DNA of 64,000 bases from NCBI GenBank assembly GCA_945883675.1, contig CAMCYA010000002.1, positions 1-64,000 of the forward strand, in the 5' to 3' direction. Below the pieces are notes generated by a model, which did not search any database, was not told where the DNA came from, and saw nothing but the letters and a program-made list of their open reading frames with translations. This DNA comes from Bifidobacterium breve. Lineage in GTDB: Bacteria; Actinomycetota; Actinomycetes; Nanopelagicales; Nanopelagicaceae. Below are positions 28,782 to 36,569 of the stretch, one piece after another. Numbering within the stretch: position 1 is the stretch's first letter; each line of letters opens with the position of its first letter. The position numbers and the translations under genes are program-made.

Positions 28782-30117
28782 CTTTATACATTGCAGTATC
28801 CGCACGAAGTAAAAGATCTGGATCTCCAGTATTTTTTGCCACCCCAATACTGACACCCAAGTGAATCTCTTTGCTGTCAATATGTATTGGATAAGAAAGT
28901 GTTGCTCGAAGTGCAAGTGCAATTTCTATTGCACTCTCATGTAAACCTTCGATTAGAACTCCAAATTCATCTCCCCCAAGGCGCGCTAGAAATGCGCCAT
29001 GTGGCAAAGCTCGATCAAATCTACGTGCAACTTGCTTGAGAACTTTGTCTCCAATTTCATGACCATACATATCATTTATTGGTTTGAAGCCATCAAGATC
29101 TAGCAAGAGCAAAGAGCCCTCTTTGTTTACAAACTCTTCAATCTCAGAGATTAATCGCCTCCTATTTGGCAATCCCGTCAGCTCATCAGTTCGAGCTAAC
29201 AATCTCTCTGTGCCTATATGACGCGATTGGTTCATCGCAGTGGCTAATCGGGAAAATGCCAGCACAAGAGTTATCACTGCAGGTAACGCAACATAGCGGG
29301 GAAGATAGTTGGGCTGCAACGCAAAGAGTGCAAGAAGTGTTGCACTCAAAAAAACTGAAAGGGTAATAAAGATCGGATTTCTTGATTCAACTAAAGGCGA
29401 ATGCCCTTGTTCTTGATTTACCTCCATGCGCCAAAAACTCTCTGAGATCAAAAGAATTCCAAGCAGCCATCCATCATCGACTAACCCGCCTATCGAATAG
29501 TAGGCGTATGTATCAATGGAAAGATAGAGAAAATCTGTAAGAACAAAAGAAGTAATACCGATAATCAGAATTAGAGGGCCAGAAGAAAAGCTTCGGATAC
29601 AAAAAAGTGAGAGAACAATCGCTGCTAATAAAAGATCTGCGAGAGGGTAGACGAGAGGATAAAACAACTGCGCTAAGGGTTGATCAAGTGATGGCAAAAC
29701 TTGAGGAAGTAAAACCGCAGCTCCAAATGTTGTGATCCCAAAACCAATGATTGCACTGTCTAGAATTTCACTTTTCTTGTATGTTGAATGACCACGAATT
29801 ATCCGAACTGAGCCAATAACAATAAATGGGTAAAAAATAAGATACATCAACTCTCCAAAAGAAGTTAGAAGAGTTGTCGCAAAGTTGTAATGTGCAAAAC
29901 TGGCAACCACTGAACCAATAAGCCAAGCCAGTATCCCTAGAGCGATAGCAAATTTGGCGGTAGAAAACTCGAGCTTTGGTGACAATGCAATTGAGATGAT
30001 TGCAGAGAGTCCAACTAAGTTGTAGAGGAGAACTTCAGTCCAAATAGATTGGTTCGTTACTCTCAAGATTAGATGAAGTGCAAGCAGTGCTGGTCCGAGT
30101 AATCGAACTATGCGCAT
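28747..30117 (-). CDS. membrane diguanylate cyclase (GGDEF protein)
   Basis: 456 residues. The first 295 or so hold eight to nine hydrophobic segments with no recognised sensor fold. After a short linker, ARTDELTGLPNRR and ARLGGDEFGVLIEG (residues about 300-456) form a GGDEF domain with an intact active-site motif. It should make cyclic di-GMP at the inner face of the membrane. No EAL or HD-GYP phosphodiesterase is in the window. TAGTAT lies six bases upstream of the ATG. Confidence 0.9.
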   Translation of the reverse strand: MRIVRLLGPALLALHLILRVTNQSIWTEVLLYNLVGLSAIISIALSPKLEFSTAKFAIALGILAWLIGSVVASFAHYNFATTLLTSFGELMYLIFYPFIVIGSVRIIRGHSTYKKSEILDSAIIGFGITTFGAAVLLPQVLPSLDQPLAQLFYPLVYPLADLLLAAIVLSLFCIRSFSSGPLILIIGITSFVLTDFLYLSIDTYAYYSIGGLVDDGWLLGILLISESFWRMEVNQEQGHSPLVESRNPIFITLSVFLSATLLALFALQPNYLPRYVALPAVITLVLAFSRLATAMNQSRHIGTERLLARTDELTGLPNRRRLISEIEEFVNKEGSLLLLDLDGFKPINDMYGHEIGDKVLKQVARRFDRALPHGAFLARLGGDEFGVLIEGLHESAIEIALALRATLSYPIHIDSKEIHLGVSIGVAKNTGDPDLLLRADTAMYKAKREGLGVCPL

Positions 30118-30179
30118 GCCTACATACTAAGAACATGCATTTCACTGAAGAATAGGGGAAGCCTTAGTCAAACTTCGTT

Positions 30180-30947
30180 TTACTTGCGCTGTTTTTTGCG
30201 AAGGTTCATTCCAACTTTACGCACTATTGATCTAGGCAAAGTGGTCATTACAAAGATTAAGGTTTTGTACTGCCATCCAGGAATTGAAACAGCTTTTCCT
30301 TTTTGTGCATCGTCCCATGACTTAGCAACAATCACATCTGGATCTAGCCACATAAATTTTGGCAGACCCTTCATGGACATACGACCACGTTGATGAAATT
30401 GAGTTCTTGTAAATCCAGGAGCTAAGGCGCTCACTTTTACGTTGGTTCCGGCAAGTTCGGTATGCATTGATTCTGTTAGAACAGTTAGATATGACTTCGC
30501 AGCACTATAAGTGCCACCTGCTATCCATGCTGCAACTGATGTCACATTAATTACAACACCTTTGTTGCGTGCTTTCATTAAAGGTAGAGATACATGCATT
30601 AGTCGCATTGGAGTACGAGTAAGCACATCAAACATCTGCTGTTCTGCAGCAAGATCTGAAACCGTAAATGCCTTGTTAATGCCAAAGCCTGCGTTATTAA
30701 TTAGGACTTCAATTTCATTATCGGCAATGAACTTTTCTACAGTGGCACAGCCCGAATCAGTTGCAAGATCTGCCTGAATTACCTGTGTTTTAACTCCGTA
30801 GGTAGCTTCTAGTGATTCTGCTCGCTCATTTAGTTTTGGTAGATCGCGTGCAACTAGAACGATGTTGTATTTGTGCGAGGCTAATAAACGAGTAAAACTC
30901 TCACCGATTCCAACGGTTGCACCTGTAACGAGCGCCCAACTACTCAT
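30180..30947 (-). CDS. short-chain dehydrogenase/reductase
   Basis: 255 residues from the ATG at 30947, selected over a GTG nine codons upstream because GAGGAG lies just before it. The Rossmann motif is ALVTGATVGIGESFTRLLA. INNAGFGINKAF follows, and the catalytic Ser-Tyr-Lys set is in NVTSVAAW and TYSAAKSYL. Substrate unknown; sequence style resembles the DltE/YdfG-like or steroid/fatty acid-type SDRs. It follows the saccharopine-dehydrogenase-like gene on the same strand with an 83-bp gap. Confidence 0.88.
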   Translation of the reverse strand: MSSWALVTGATVGIGESFTRLLASHKYNIVLVARDLPKLNERAESLEATYGVKTQVIQADLATDSGCATVEKFIADNEIEVLINNAGFGINKAFTVSDLAAEQQMFDVLTRTPMRLMHVSLPLMKARNKGVVINVTSVAAWIAGGTYSAAKSYLTVLTESMHTELAGTNVKVSALAPGFTRTQFHQRGRMSMKGLPKFMWLDPDVIVAKSWDDAQKGKAVSIPGWQYKTLIFVMTTLPRSIVRKVGMNLRKKQRK

Positions 30948-31030
30948 TTCAATCTCCTCATTCTTAAACTCCACAAGATCTAAAATCTGGTAGCTCTAAA
31001 ACCTATAGCTTTAAATCTTTGCAAATAATG

Positions 31031-32257
31031 TTAGGCAACTATTCCGGCTGTGTCTTCGTCGCGAACTTTCCACTCAGTCCCATATGAAGGTAGTAAATCC
31101 AAGAACGGTTTAGCATCAAACCATTCTGGCCCAACCACACCTTCTGGCTTCCAAATACCTTTGTGAATAAGCTCCATTGCAATCACTGGGTTGATTGCAG
31201 TCTGCCAAACAACTGCTTGATCACCATATTCAGACATAGACCATTCGTTATCTACAACGTTATACATGTAGCAGGCATATGGCTTTCCTTCTTTATTGAG
31301 CCCCTTAACCAATGCTCCTGCACAGGTTTTACCCTTCATCCGCGAACCTAACGTTGCAGGATCAGGCAATGACGCTGCAAGTAGATCGCGAGGAGAAACA
31401 TTAATTCCTTGGACATCAACATTTTCCTTACTATCTAGACCAAGCATGTGAATTGTTTTTAGAGTTGAGATGAATTCAGCACCAAGGCCGTACTTAAAGT
31501 TAACTTTCTTTGCGTCAACTTTTTGTGGAATCAAAACAACCTCTTCGTGTTCAACGTTCACACATTCAACAGGCCCAATTCCTTCCGGAAAATCAAAGAT
31601 TTCAATCTCACTAAATGGCTCAGTTGTATACCAACCACGACCGTCTTCCCATACCAATGGGGGATTAAGACATTCTTCAATTGTTGTCCAAATCGAAAAC
31701 GAAGGCGCAAAGTCGTAGCCTTCAACCGTTAAATTAGAACCATCAAAAATTGTTAAAGAATCTATTCGACTAAAAAGATGATCTTCTGCGTATCGGGCAA
31801 ATACATCACTCATCCCTGGCTCAATACCCATTCCAACGAGGGCATAAATCTGACGCTCTCCCCAGTTCCAATCGCGGGCAAACTGCTCATCGCCAAGCTT
31901 TACGCCAGTCTCCGTATTTGGGTAGTGAGGATGTGGCCGTGATAGCGACATAGCCATATCGATGTAGTTGGTGTTTTCAATCTCGCACGCCAAGAAAATT
32001 GGCATTACAAAACGGGGATCAACTGCGTTGATAACAACATCTGGCTTAACTTTACGGATTAATGAGCGAATATCTTCAAGCTCTGCCGCATTGACCTCGG
32101 CTGCAGAAAATCGAGAATCTTTGACTCGTGTAACTGCTTCTTCCGCGCGTGACAGAGTTCGATCAGCGACAACCATCTGTGAAATAAATGATTTGCGTGA
32201 TGCGATATTGACGATTGCTCTGCCAACTCCGCCCGCGCCAATTACTAGCGCCTTCAT
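31031..32257 (-). CDS. saccharopine dehydrogenase-like / carboxynorspermidine synthase-like protein
   Basis: 408 residues from the ATG at 32257, which has GAGAGG shortly upstream; a longer start at 32284 is less likely. The NAD(P) fold is MKALVIGAGGVGRAIVNIA. The family of saccharopine dehydrogenases includes carboxynorspermidine dehydrogenase (polyamine synthesis) and lysine-pathway enzymes. The Cys/His contacts are not clear enough to choose. GIEPGMSDVFARYAEDHLF and VECVNVEHEEVVLIP are family-like. The tRNA-Arg gene lies upstream on the other strand. Confidence 0.8.
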   Translation of the reverse strand: MKALVIGAGGVGRAIVNIASRKSFISQMVVADRTLSRAEEAVTRVKDSRFSAAEVNAAELEDIRSLIRKVKPDVVINAVDPRFVMPIFLACEIENTNYIDMAMSLSRPHPHYPNTETGVKLGDEQFARDWNWGERQIYALVGMGIEPGMSDVFARYAEDHLFSRIDSLTIFDGSNLTVEGYDFAPSFSIWTTIEECLNPPLVWEDGRGWYTTEPFSEIEIFDFPEGIGPVECVNVEHEEVVLIPQKVDAKKVNFKYGLGAEFISTLKTIHMLGLDSKENVDVQGINVSPRDLLAASLPDPATLGSRMKGKTCAGALVKGLNKEGKPYACYMYNVVDNEWSMSEYGDQAVVWQTAINPVIAMELIHKGIWKPEGVVGPEWFDAKPFLDLLPSYGTEWKVRDEDTAGIVA

Positions 32258-32407
32258 TGTTGGCCTCTCATGAGGAAATAACATCCTTTACGTTAGAAAA
32301 CCAATCCTACCGTTTATACGTATTTATTGGCAAGGTGCTTCTAATTCATGCGAAAAATAGTGAACACCATGAAACTCATGACAAGATTGGCACTTACATT
32401 AGATTTA

Positions 32408-32480
32408 GTCCCCGTAGCTCAGTGGATAGAGCAACCGCCTCCTAAGCGGTAGGTCGCAGGTTCAACTCCCGCCGGGGACA
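32408..32480 (+). tRNA. tRNA-Arg (anticodon CCU)
   Basis: Acceptor GTCCCCG pairs perfectly with CGGGGAC and the discriminator is A. The D-stem is GCTC/GAGC. The anticodon stem ACCGC/GCGGT closes loop CTCCTAA with CCT at 32441-32443, reading AGG. The T-stem GCAGG/CCCGC has one A-C mismatch around loop TTCAACT. CCA is not encoded. Confidence 0.93.
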
Positions 32481-32488
32481 CAATTAAA

Positions 32489-33328
32489 TTAAGAGAAAAC
32501 TACTGTGCGCTTTCCAACGATAAATATTTTGTCATCAGCGAAGTATTTAACTGCCTTTGATAGCACGCGGCGTTCAATGTCTCGACCGATTGCAATCAAC
32601 TCATCTGGTGTGGCTATATGTGTCACATGTGCAACATCTTGTTCAATAATTGGACCTTCATCAAGATCATTAGTAACAAAGTGCGCAGAAGCACCAATGA
32701 TCTTCACACCCCTGTCATGTGCCTGGTGGTAGGGCTTAGCACCCTTAAAGCCTGGCAAGAATGAGTGATGGATGTTAATGATCTTTCCAGGTAATCTTTC
32801 ACAAAACTGCTTAGACAATATCTGCATGTATCGGGCTAAGACAACAAAATCAATATTTAACTCACCTATTAACTTTAAGACTTCATTTTCTTGATCTAAC
32901 TTAGAACCATCTTTTACAGGTAAATACCTAAACTCAACTCCATGTGACTCAACCAAAGACTTTAGATCTTCACGGTTTGAAATTACGAGGGGAATCTCAA
33001 TTCTGAGTTCGCCCAGTTCAACTAAATACAAAAGGTCGCGTAGGCAGTGACTTTCTTTTGTCACCATCACAACAACTCGAGGCTTTTCCTCAGCCGGACG
33101 AATGCGTAAATCAGGGTTGAACTTTGCCAACCCATCCTTTAGAGCTTTCGTGGCACCTTCTAAGTTTTGTGAAGTTTCAAAACGAGTGCGCATAACAAAT
33201 GAGTTAGTTGTTGGATCCGTAAACTGTTGGTTCTCAATTATGTTGCCACCACAAGCAAGTACTGCCGAAGTCATTGCATGCACGATGCCTGGCTGGTCTT
33301 CGCATTGAAGGGAAGCGATTAAATCCAT
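32489..33328 (-). CDS. purU: formyltetrahydrofolate deformylase
   Basis: 279 residues. The N-terminal ACT domain (1-80, SLQCEDQPGIVHAMTSAVL) is followed by a formyltransferase-type domain with NIHHSFLPGFKGAKPYHQA and GASAHFVTNDLDEGPII, including catalytic Asn, His and Asp positions. PurU hydrolyses 10-formyl-THF to THF and formate, balancing one-carbon pools and supplying formate. A leaderless-type TACCCT lies six bases before the ATG. A 5-formyl-THF cyclo-ligase is encoded 6 kb to the right. Confidence 0.95.
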   Translation of the reverse strand: MDLIASLQCEDQPGIVHAMTSAVLACGGNIIENQQFTDPTTNSFVMRTRFETSQNLEGATKALKDGLAKFNPDLRIRPAEEKPRVVVMVTKESHCLRDLLYLVELGELRIEIPLVISNREDLKSLVESHGVEFRYLPVKDGSKLDQENEVLKLIGELNIDFVVLARYMQILSKQFCERLPGKIINIHHSFLPGFKGAKPYHQAHDRGVKIIGASAHFVTNDLDEGPIIEQDVAHVTHIATPDELIAIGRDIERRVLSKAVKYFADDKIFIVGKRTVVFS

Positions 33329-33347
33329 GCTCTAAGGGTACGCGAGG

Positions 33348-35453
33348 TTAGTGGTGAAGAGTAAATCGTTGCATCCACTTTGGCGCCCACCAGTTACGTT
33401 CACCCATCAATCTCATCAAAGCCGGCACTAGTAAGCCTCGAACGATGGTGGCATCCAAAATAATCGCAAATGCCACACCAAATCCCATCGATTTAATTGA
33501 TGTGACTCCACTGGTAACAAATGCAGCAAAGACAAATGCCAAGATCGCTGCTGCTGCCGTAATGATGCGCCCGGATCGTTGAAGACCAAGTGCAACTGAT
33601 TCGACATTTGTTTTACCTGCCAAATGCTCTTCACGAATTCGTGAAAGCAGGAAGAGTTCATAATCCATTGAAAGTCCAAATACAACGACTGCAATTAAAA
33701 TTACAATCGAAGTATCTAAAGTTCCGGTTTCAGTAAATGAACCGACAAGCCACTGTAGATTGCCATCAACAAAGACCCATGTCAGCACTCCCATAGTCGC
33801 AGCGAGGGAAAGAATATTTAAAATCACGGCCTTAATTGGCAAGATTATTGAACCAGTAAAGACAAAGATAAGAATAAGAACGCTGAGCGCAACCCAACCG
33901 AAAGCCCAAGGAAGAGTTTGCGAAATAGCATCTTGAGAATCTGTGTAGTCGGCTGCAACTCCTCCGACTAATGTTTGATCCACAGAAGGTATATCTCGTA
34001 TCGAATGAATTAACTCTTGAGCCTCTGGCGTGCGAGGCAACATTGAGTGATAGGCAATTATGCGAACATCGTTTCCATAGATCTCTGGAGGAACTACAGC
34101 TACAACTCCCGGCTCAACCTGGAGTTTTGAAATATATGATGTGATCTCTTCTGTTTTATCCGATCCACCCTTAATGATAATTTCAATTGGTTCCCCTGTA
34201 CGGCCAGCAAATCTCTCTGCTTGAAGGGCTGTTGCTATTGCTGCCTTATTTGTTTCTGGCAACATTCGTGAATCACCTTGAGAAAATTTAATGTTTGCAA
34301 TAGGAGAAGTCAGAATTCCCAGAAAAATTAATGACAGAACAACTACTGCAACAGGTCTTTTCATAACAAACCGAGCAGTCTGGGCCCATCGTCCATCATC
34401 TTTAGGCGTTATTGATGACTTACGAACAACTCCCTTATCAATCTTCTTGCCAATGACTGCCAAAATTGCGGGCAGTCCAACAATTGCACCGATAACAGCA
34501 ATAGTTACTACTGAAACTCCTGCATAACCAAAGGATTTTAAAAATGGCAATGGGAAGAATGTGAGAGATAAAAGCGTAACTAAAACCGTAAGTCCAGAGT
34601 AAAACACTGTTTTACCAGCGGTTGCGACAGTTGTGATTACAGAGTCTTCAACGGATTTACCTCGCTGTAACTCTTCGCGGAATCTATTCACCATCAGCAA
34701 GGCATAATCAATACCAAGACCCAGTCCCATGCCAGTAGTTAAATTCAAGGCATAAACACTGACATCGGTAAACAGTGAGAAGAGATAGAGAATAAAGAAA
34801 GCACCAAGGATTGCAGCTACGCCCACGATTAATGGCATTGCAGATGCAACGAGTGCACCGAAGACAAATGCAAGCAAAATAAAAGTAAGTGGAATAGAGA
34901 TTGCTTCGGCAATTTTTAGATCATCTGATATTTTCTTTGTTATTGCATGGCTTATTACTCCGACGCCTCCGGCATACAAAGTTAGACCTTCATATGAGCC
35001 ATCATAGTTTTCTTGAAAAAACTTACCGAGTTTTTGACTCTCTGGACTAAATGCATCGCCATCGCCGTAAATCAAAATGTAGGCAGCTTTGCCATCACTA
35101 GATTTTAAAGACTCCAATCCACCTGAACTCCAGTAGGAAAGAGTTTTCGTGACACCAGGCTCTTGGGCAATCTTTGCTTCTAGGGCTGCAGCTTTTTGCA
35201 CAACTGTTGGATCAGTAACTTCGACAACCTCTGCATCAACAACTACAACAATTGCTGGATCCTCTATGTTCAAATCATTTTTGAGGTACTCATAAACCTC
35301 ATAAGACTCACTTGCGGGGTTGGAGTAACCACCTGAATCAAGGCGACTAAAAACTAAAGATCCGATTACTCCTGATACGAGCACGCTTACAATAAACAGG
35401 GCAACAGCGGATCTGCGGTATCTAACGATTACGCGGCCTAGACTTTCAAACAC
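33348..35453 (-). CDS. MMPL/RND-family membrane transporter
   Basis: 701 residues, two repeats of a large extracytoplasmic loop and about six membrane spans. The proton-relay motifs GLGIDYALLMVNRFREEL (first half) and FGLSMDYELFLLSRIREEH (second half) are intact. Mycobacterial MMPL proteins export lipids; short members like this are found in many actinobacteria with unknown substrates. It starts with GTG. It follows purU convergent-free on the same strand, 20 bp away, but a TACAAT box upstream suggests its own promoter. Confidence 0.9.
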   Translation of the reverse strand: MFESLGRVIVRYRRSAVALFIVSVLVSGVIGSLVFSRLDSGGYSNPASESYEVYEYLKNDLNIEDPAIVVVVDAEVVEVTDPTVVQKAAALEAKIAQEPGVTKTLSYWSSGGLESLKSSDGKAAYILIYGDGDAFSPESQKLGKFFQENYDGSYEGLTLYAGGVGVISHAITKKISDDLKIAEAISIPLTFILLAFVFGALVASAMPLIVGVAAILGAFFILYLFSLFTDVSVYALNLTTGMGLGLGIDYALLMVNRFREELQRGKSVEDSVITTVATAGKTVFYSGLTVLVTLLSLTFFPLPFLKSFGYAGVSVVTIAVIGAIVGLPAILAVIGKKIDKGVVRKSSITPKDDGRWAQTARFVMKRPVAVVVLSLIFLGILTSPIANIKFSQGDSRMLPETNKAAIATALQAERFAGRTGEPIEIIIKGGSDKTEEITSYISKLQVEPGVVAVVPPEIYGNDVRIIAYHSMLPRTPEAQELIHSIRDIPSVDQTLVGGVAADYTDSQDAISQTLPWAFGWVALSVLILIFVFTGSIILPIKAVILNILSLAATMGVLTWVFVDGNLQWLVGSFTETGTLDTSIVILIAVVVFGLSMDYELFLLSRIREEHLAGKTNVESVALGLQRSGRIITAAAAILAFVFAAFVTSGVTSIKSMGFGVAFAIILDATIVRGLLVPALMRLMGERNWWAPKWMQRFTLHH

Positions 35454-35492
35454 AGAGCTCTCATTTCATTGTAAGTAGGTAGACTCTCGCTC

Positions 35493-35609
35493 ATGAGTGA
35501 TCTCTTTCCGCAAGTAACTTCAGATGAAATTGATCCAGAAGCTGCTGCAGAGCAAGCAAAACGAGAAGCCGAAATTATTTCAGATAAACCGCCCCATCAC
35601 CAAGATTAA
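35493..35609 (+). CDS. putative 38-residue acidic protein
   Basis: Open frame from ATG 35493 to TAA 35609. The product begins MSDLFPQVTSDEIDPEAAAE and ends in PPHHQD; it is charged, has no hydrophobic segment and a predicted short helix. TAGACT lies seven bases upstream of the ATG, the same layout as other genes here, and the ORF occupies an otherwise long gap between two divergently placed neighbours. It overlaps the fmdB stop by 4 bp. No family is recognised. Confidence 0.55.
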   Translation: MSDLFPQVTSDEIDPEAAAEQAKREAEIISDKPPHHQD

Positions 35610-35845
35610 TCAGCCTTAGGTGCAGGTGATGTTGGTGACGCTTTTGGTGGATCCGGAGTAACAGATTTTTTTGCTGAGTCGGTTTTGTAAAAACCAGAAC
35701 CCTTAAAGACCACTCCGACTGCGGAGTAAATCTTGCGAATTTCACCCTGACATTCTGGGCACTTTGTCAGAGATTCATCTGAGAAACTTTGAACCACTTC
35801 AAACTCATGGTCGCATGCGATGCATGCATATTGATATGTAGGCAT
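35606..35845 (-). CDS. FmdB-family zinc-ribbon protein
   Basis: 79 residues. Two CxxC pairs are present (YACIACDHEFEV and KCPECQGEI), the hallmark of the FmdB/CxxC_CxxC_SSSS regulatory family. The tail after residue 50 is rich in Ser, Pro and Lys. These proteins are thought to be small zinc-binding regulators or folding factors, without firm function. The strong ribosome site AAGGAGGAG precedes the ATG. Confidence 0.9.
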   Translation of the reverse strand: MPTYQYACIACDHEFEVVQSFSDESLTKCPECQGEIRKIYSAVGVVFKGSGFYKTDSAKKSVTPDPPKASPTSPAPKAD

Positions 35846-35978
35846 CCGAGCTCCTCCTTGAGTAAACCTAGTTGTAAGTGATTCCTGCCTGGTTCTCGCT
35901 TTTCAAGGCGATTTACTGGGCATGAAATACGGGGGTATGCATTAATTGTAAAGAAATGAGACGATTGGTGCGAATCAA

Positions 35979-35994
35979 GGCGCTATCTAGTGCC
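35979..35994. promoter_or_regulatory. imperfect palindrome upstream of the copC-like gene
   Basis: GGCGCTATCTAGTGCC, seven-base arms with one G-T position around a 2-bp centre, 26 bp before the copC-like start. It could be an operator for a dimeric regulator of the copC/copD-ctaG operon. Confidence 0.25.
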
Positions 35995-36020
35995 ACCATC
36001 ATCGGGTTTGAGAGGAAGAG

Positions 36021-36569
36021 ATGACAAAAGTAAATCTTCGTTTTTCTATAGTAGCCATGCTCCTTTCATTTAGCTTTCTCTCTTTAAATCCATCCACAGC
36101 AGGTGCCAATGTTTTAGTTAGCACCTCACCAATTAGCGGCTCGACAGTTTCTGTCTCCCCAACAAATGTGACCGTCACAGGCCAACTTCCACTCTTGGCG
36201 GAGGCGGTTGATGCAAATGTGATTACAGTTAAAGATCCAAATGGTGATCGCGTTGATGATGGAACAATTTCCATTTCAGATTTAAGTGCCTCAGTTGGTT
36301 TGAAATCACTTGTTGTAACAGGAATGTACAAAGTGAGTTATTCATTACTTTCAGAGGGAGATGAGCCATTAGTTGGCGAATTTTCTTTCAAGTATTTAGC
36401 GCCAAGTAATATTGCACCCGTCGAGCCAAATCCAGAACCGACACAGAGTCAAACTCCTGCGAGCAGTAGTTGGGCTACAAACGTATTTGTGATTTTACTT
36501 CTTGCAGGTGCAGTAATCGTAACTATTGGTCTATCGCTGTATGCACGTAAACTATTCTCTGAAAGATGA
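36021..36569 (+). CDS. CopC-domain protein (periplasmic copper-resistance-like) without copper ligands
   Basis: 182 residues. Residues 1-30 are a signal peptide cut after AGA, so the mature protein would begin NVLVSTSPISGSTV. A CopC beta-barrel fills about 31-127, then a Pro/Thr-rich linker and one C-terminal membrane span (about 152-172). In CopC the mature first residue is a copper-binding His and a second is in a DGHP-type motif near the end; here these are Asn and DEPLVG. The fold may now have a structural role, perhaps in cytochrome oxidase assembly. It is coupled by ATGA to the CopD-CtaG gene. Confidence 0.8.
   Translation: MTKVNLRFSIVAMLLSFSFLSLNPSTAGANVLVSTSPISGSTVSVSPTNVTVTGQLPLLAEAVDANVITVKDPNGDRVDDGTISISDLSASVGLKSLVVTGMYKVSYSLLSEGDEPLVGEFSFKYLAPSNIAPVEPNPEPTQSQTPASSSWATNVFVILLLAGAVIVTIGLSLYARKLFSER

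Noticed and set aside
32215-32445. 76-codon frame running into tRNA-Arg
   Set aside because: It covers the start of the saccharopine-type gene and the tRNA, and shows no protein-like pattern.
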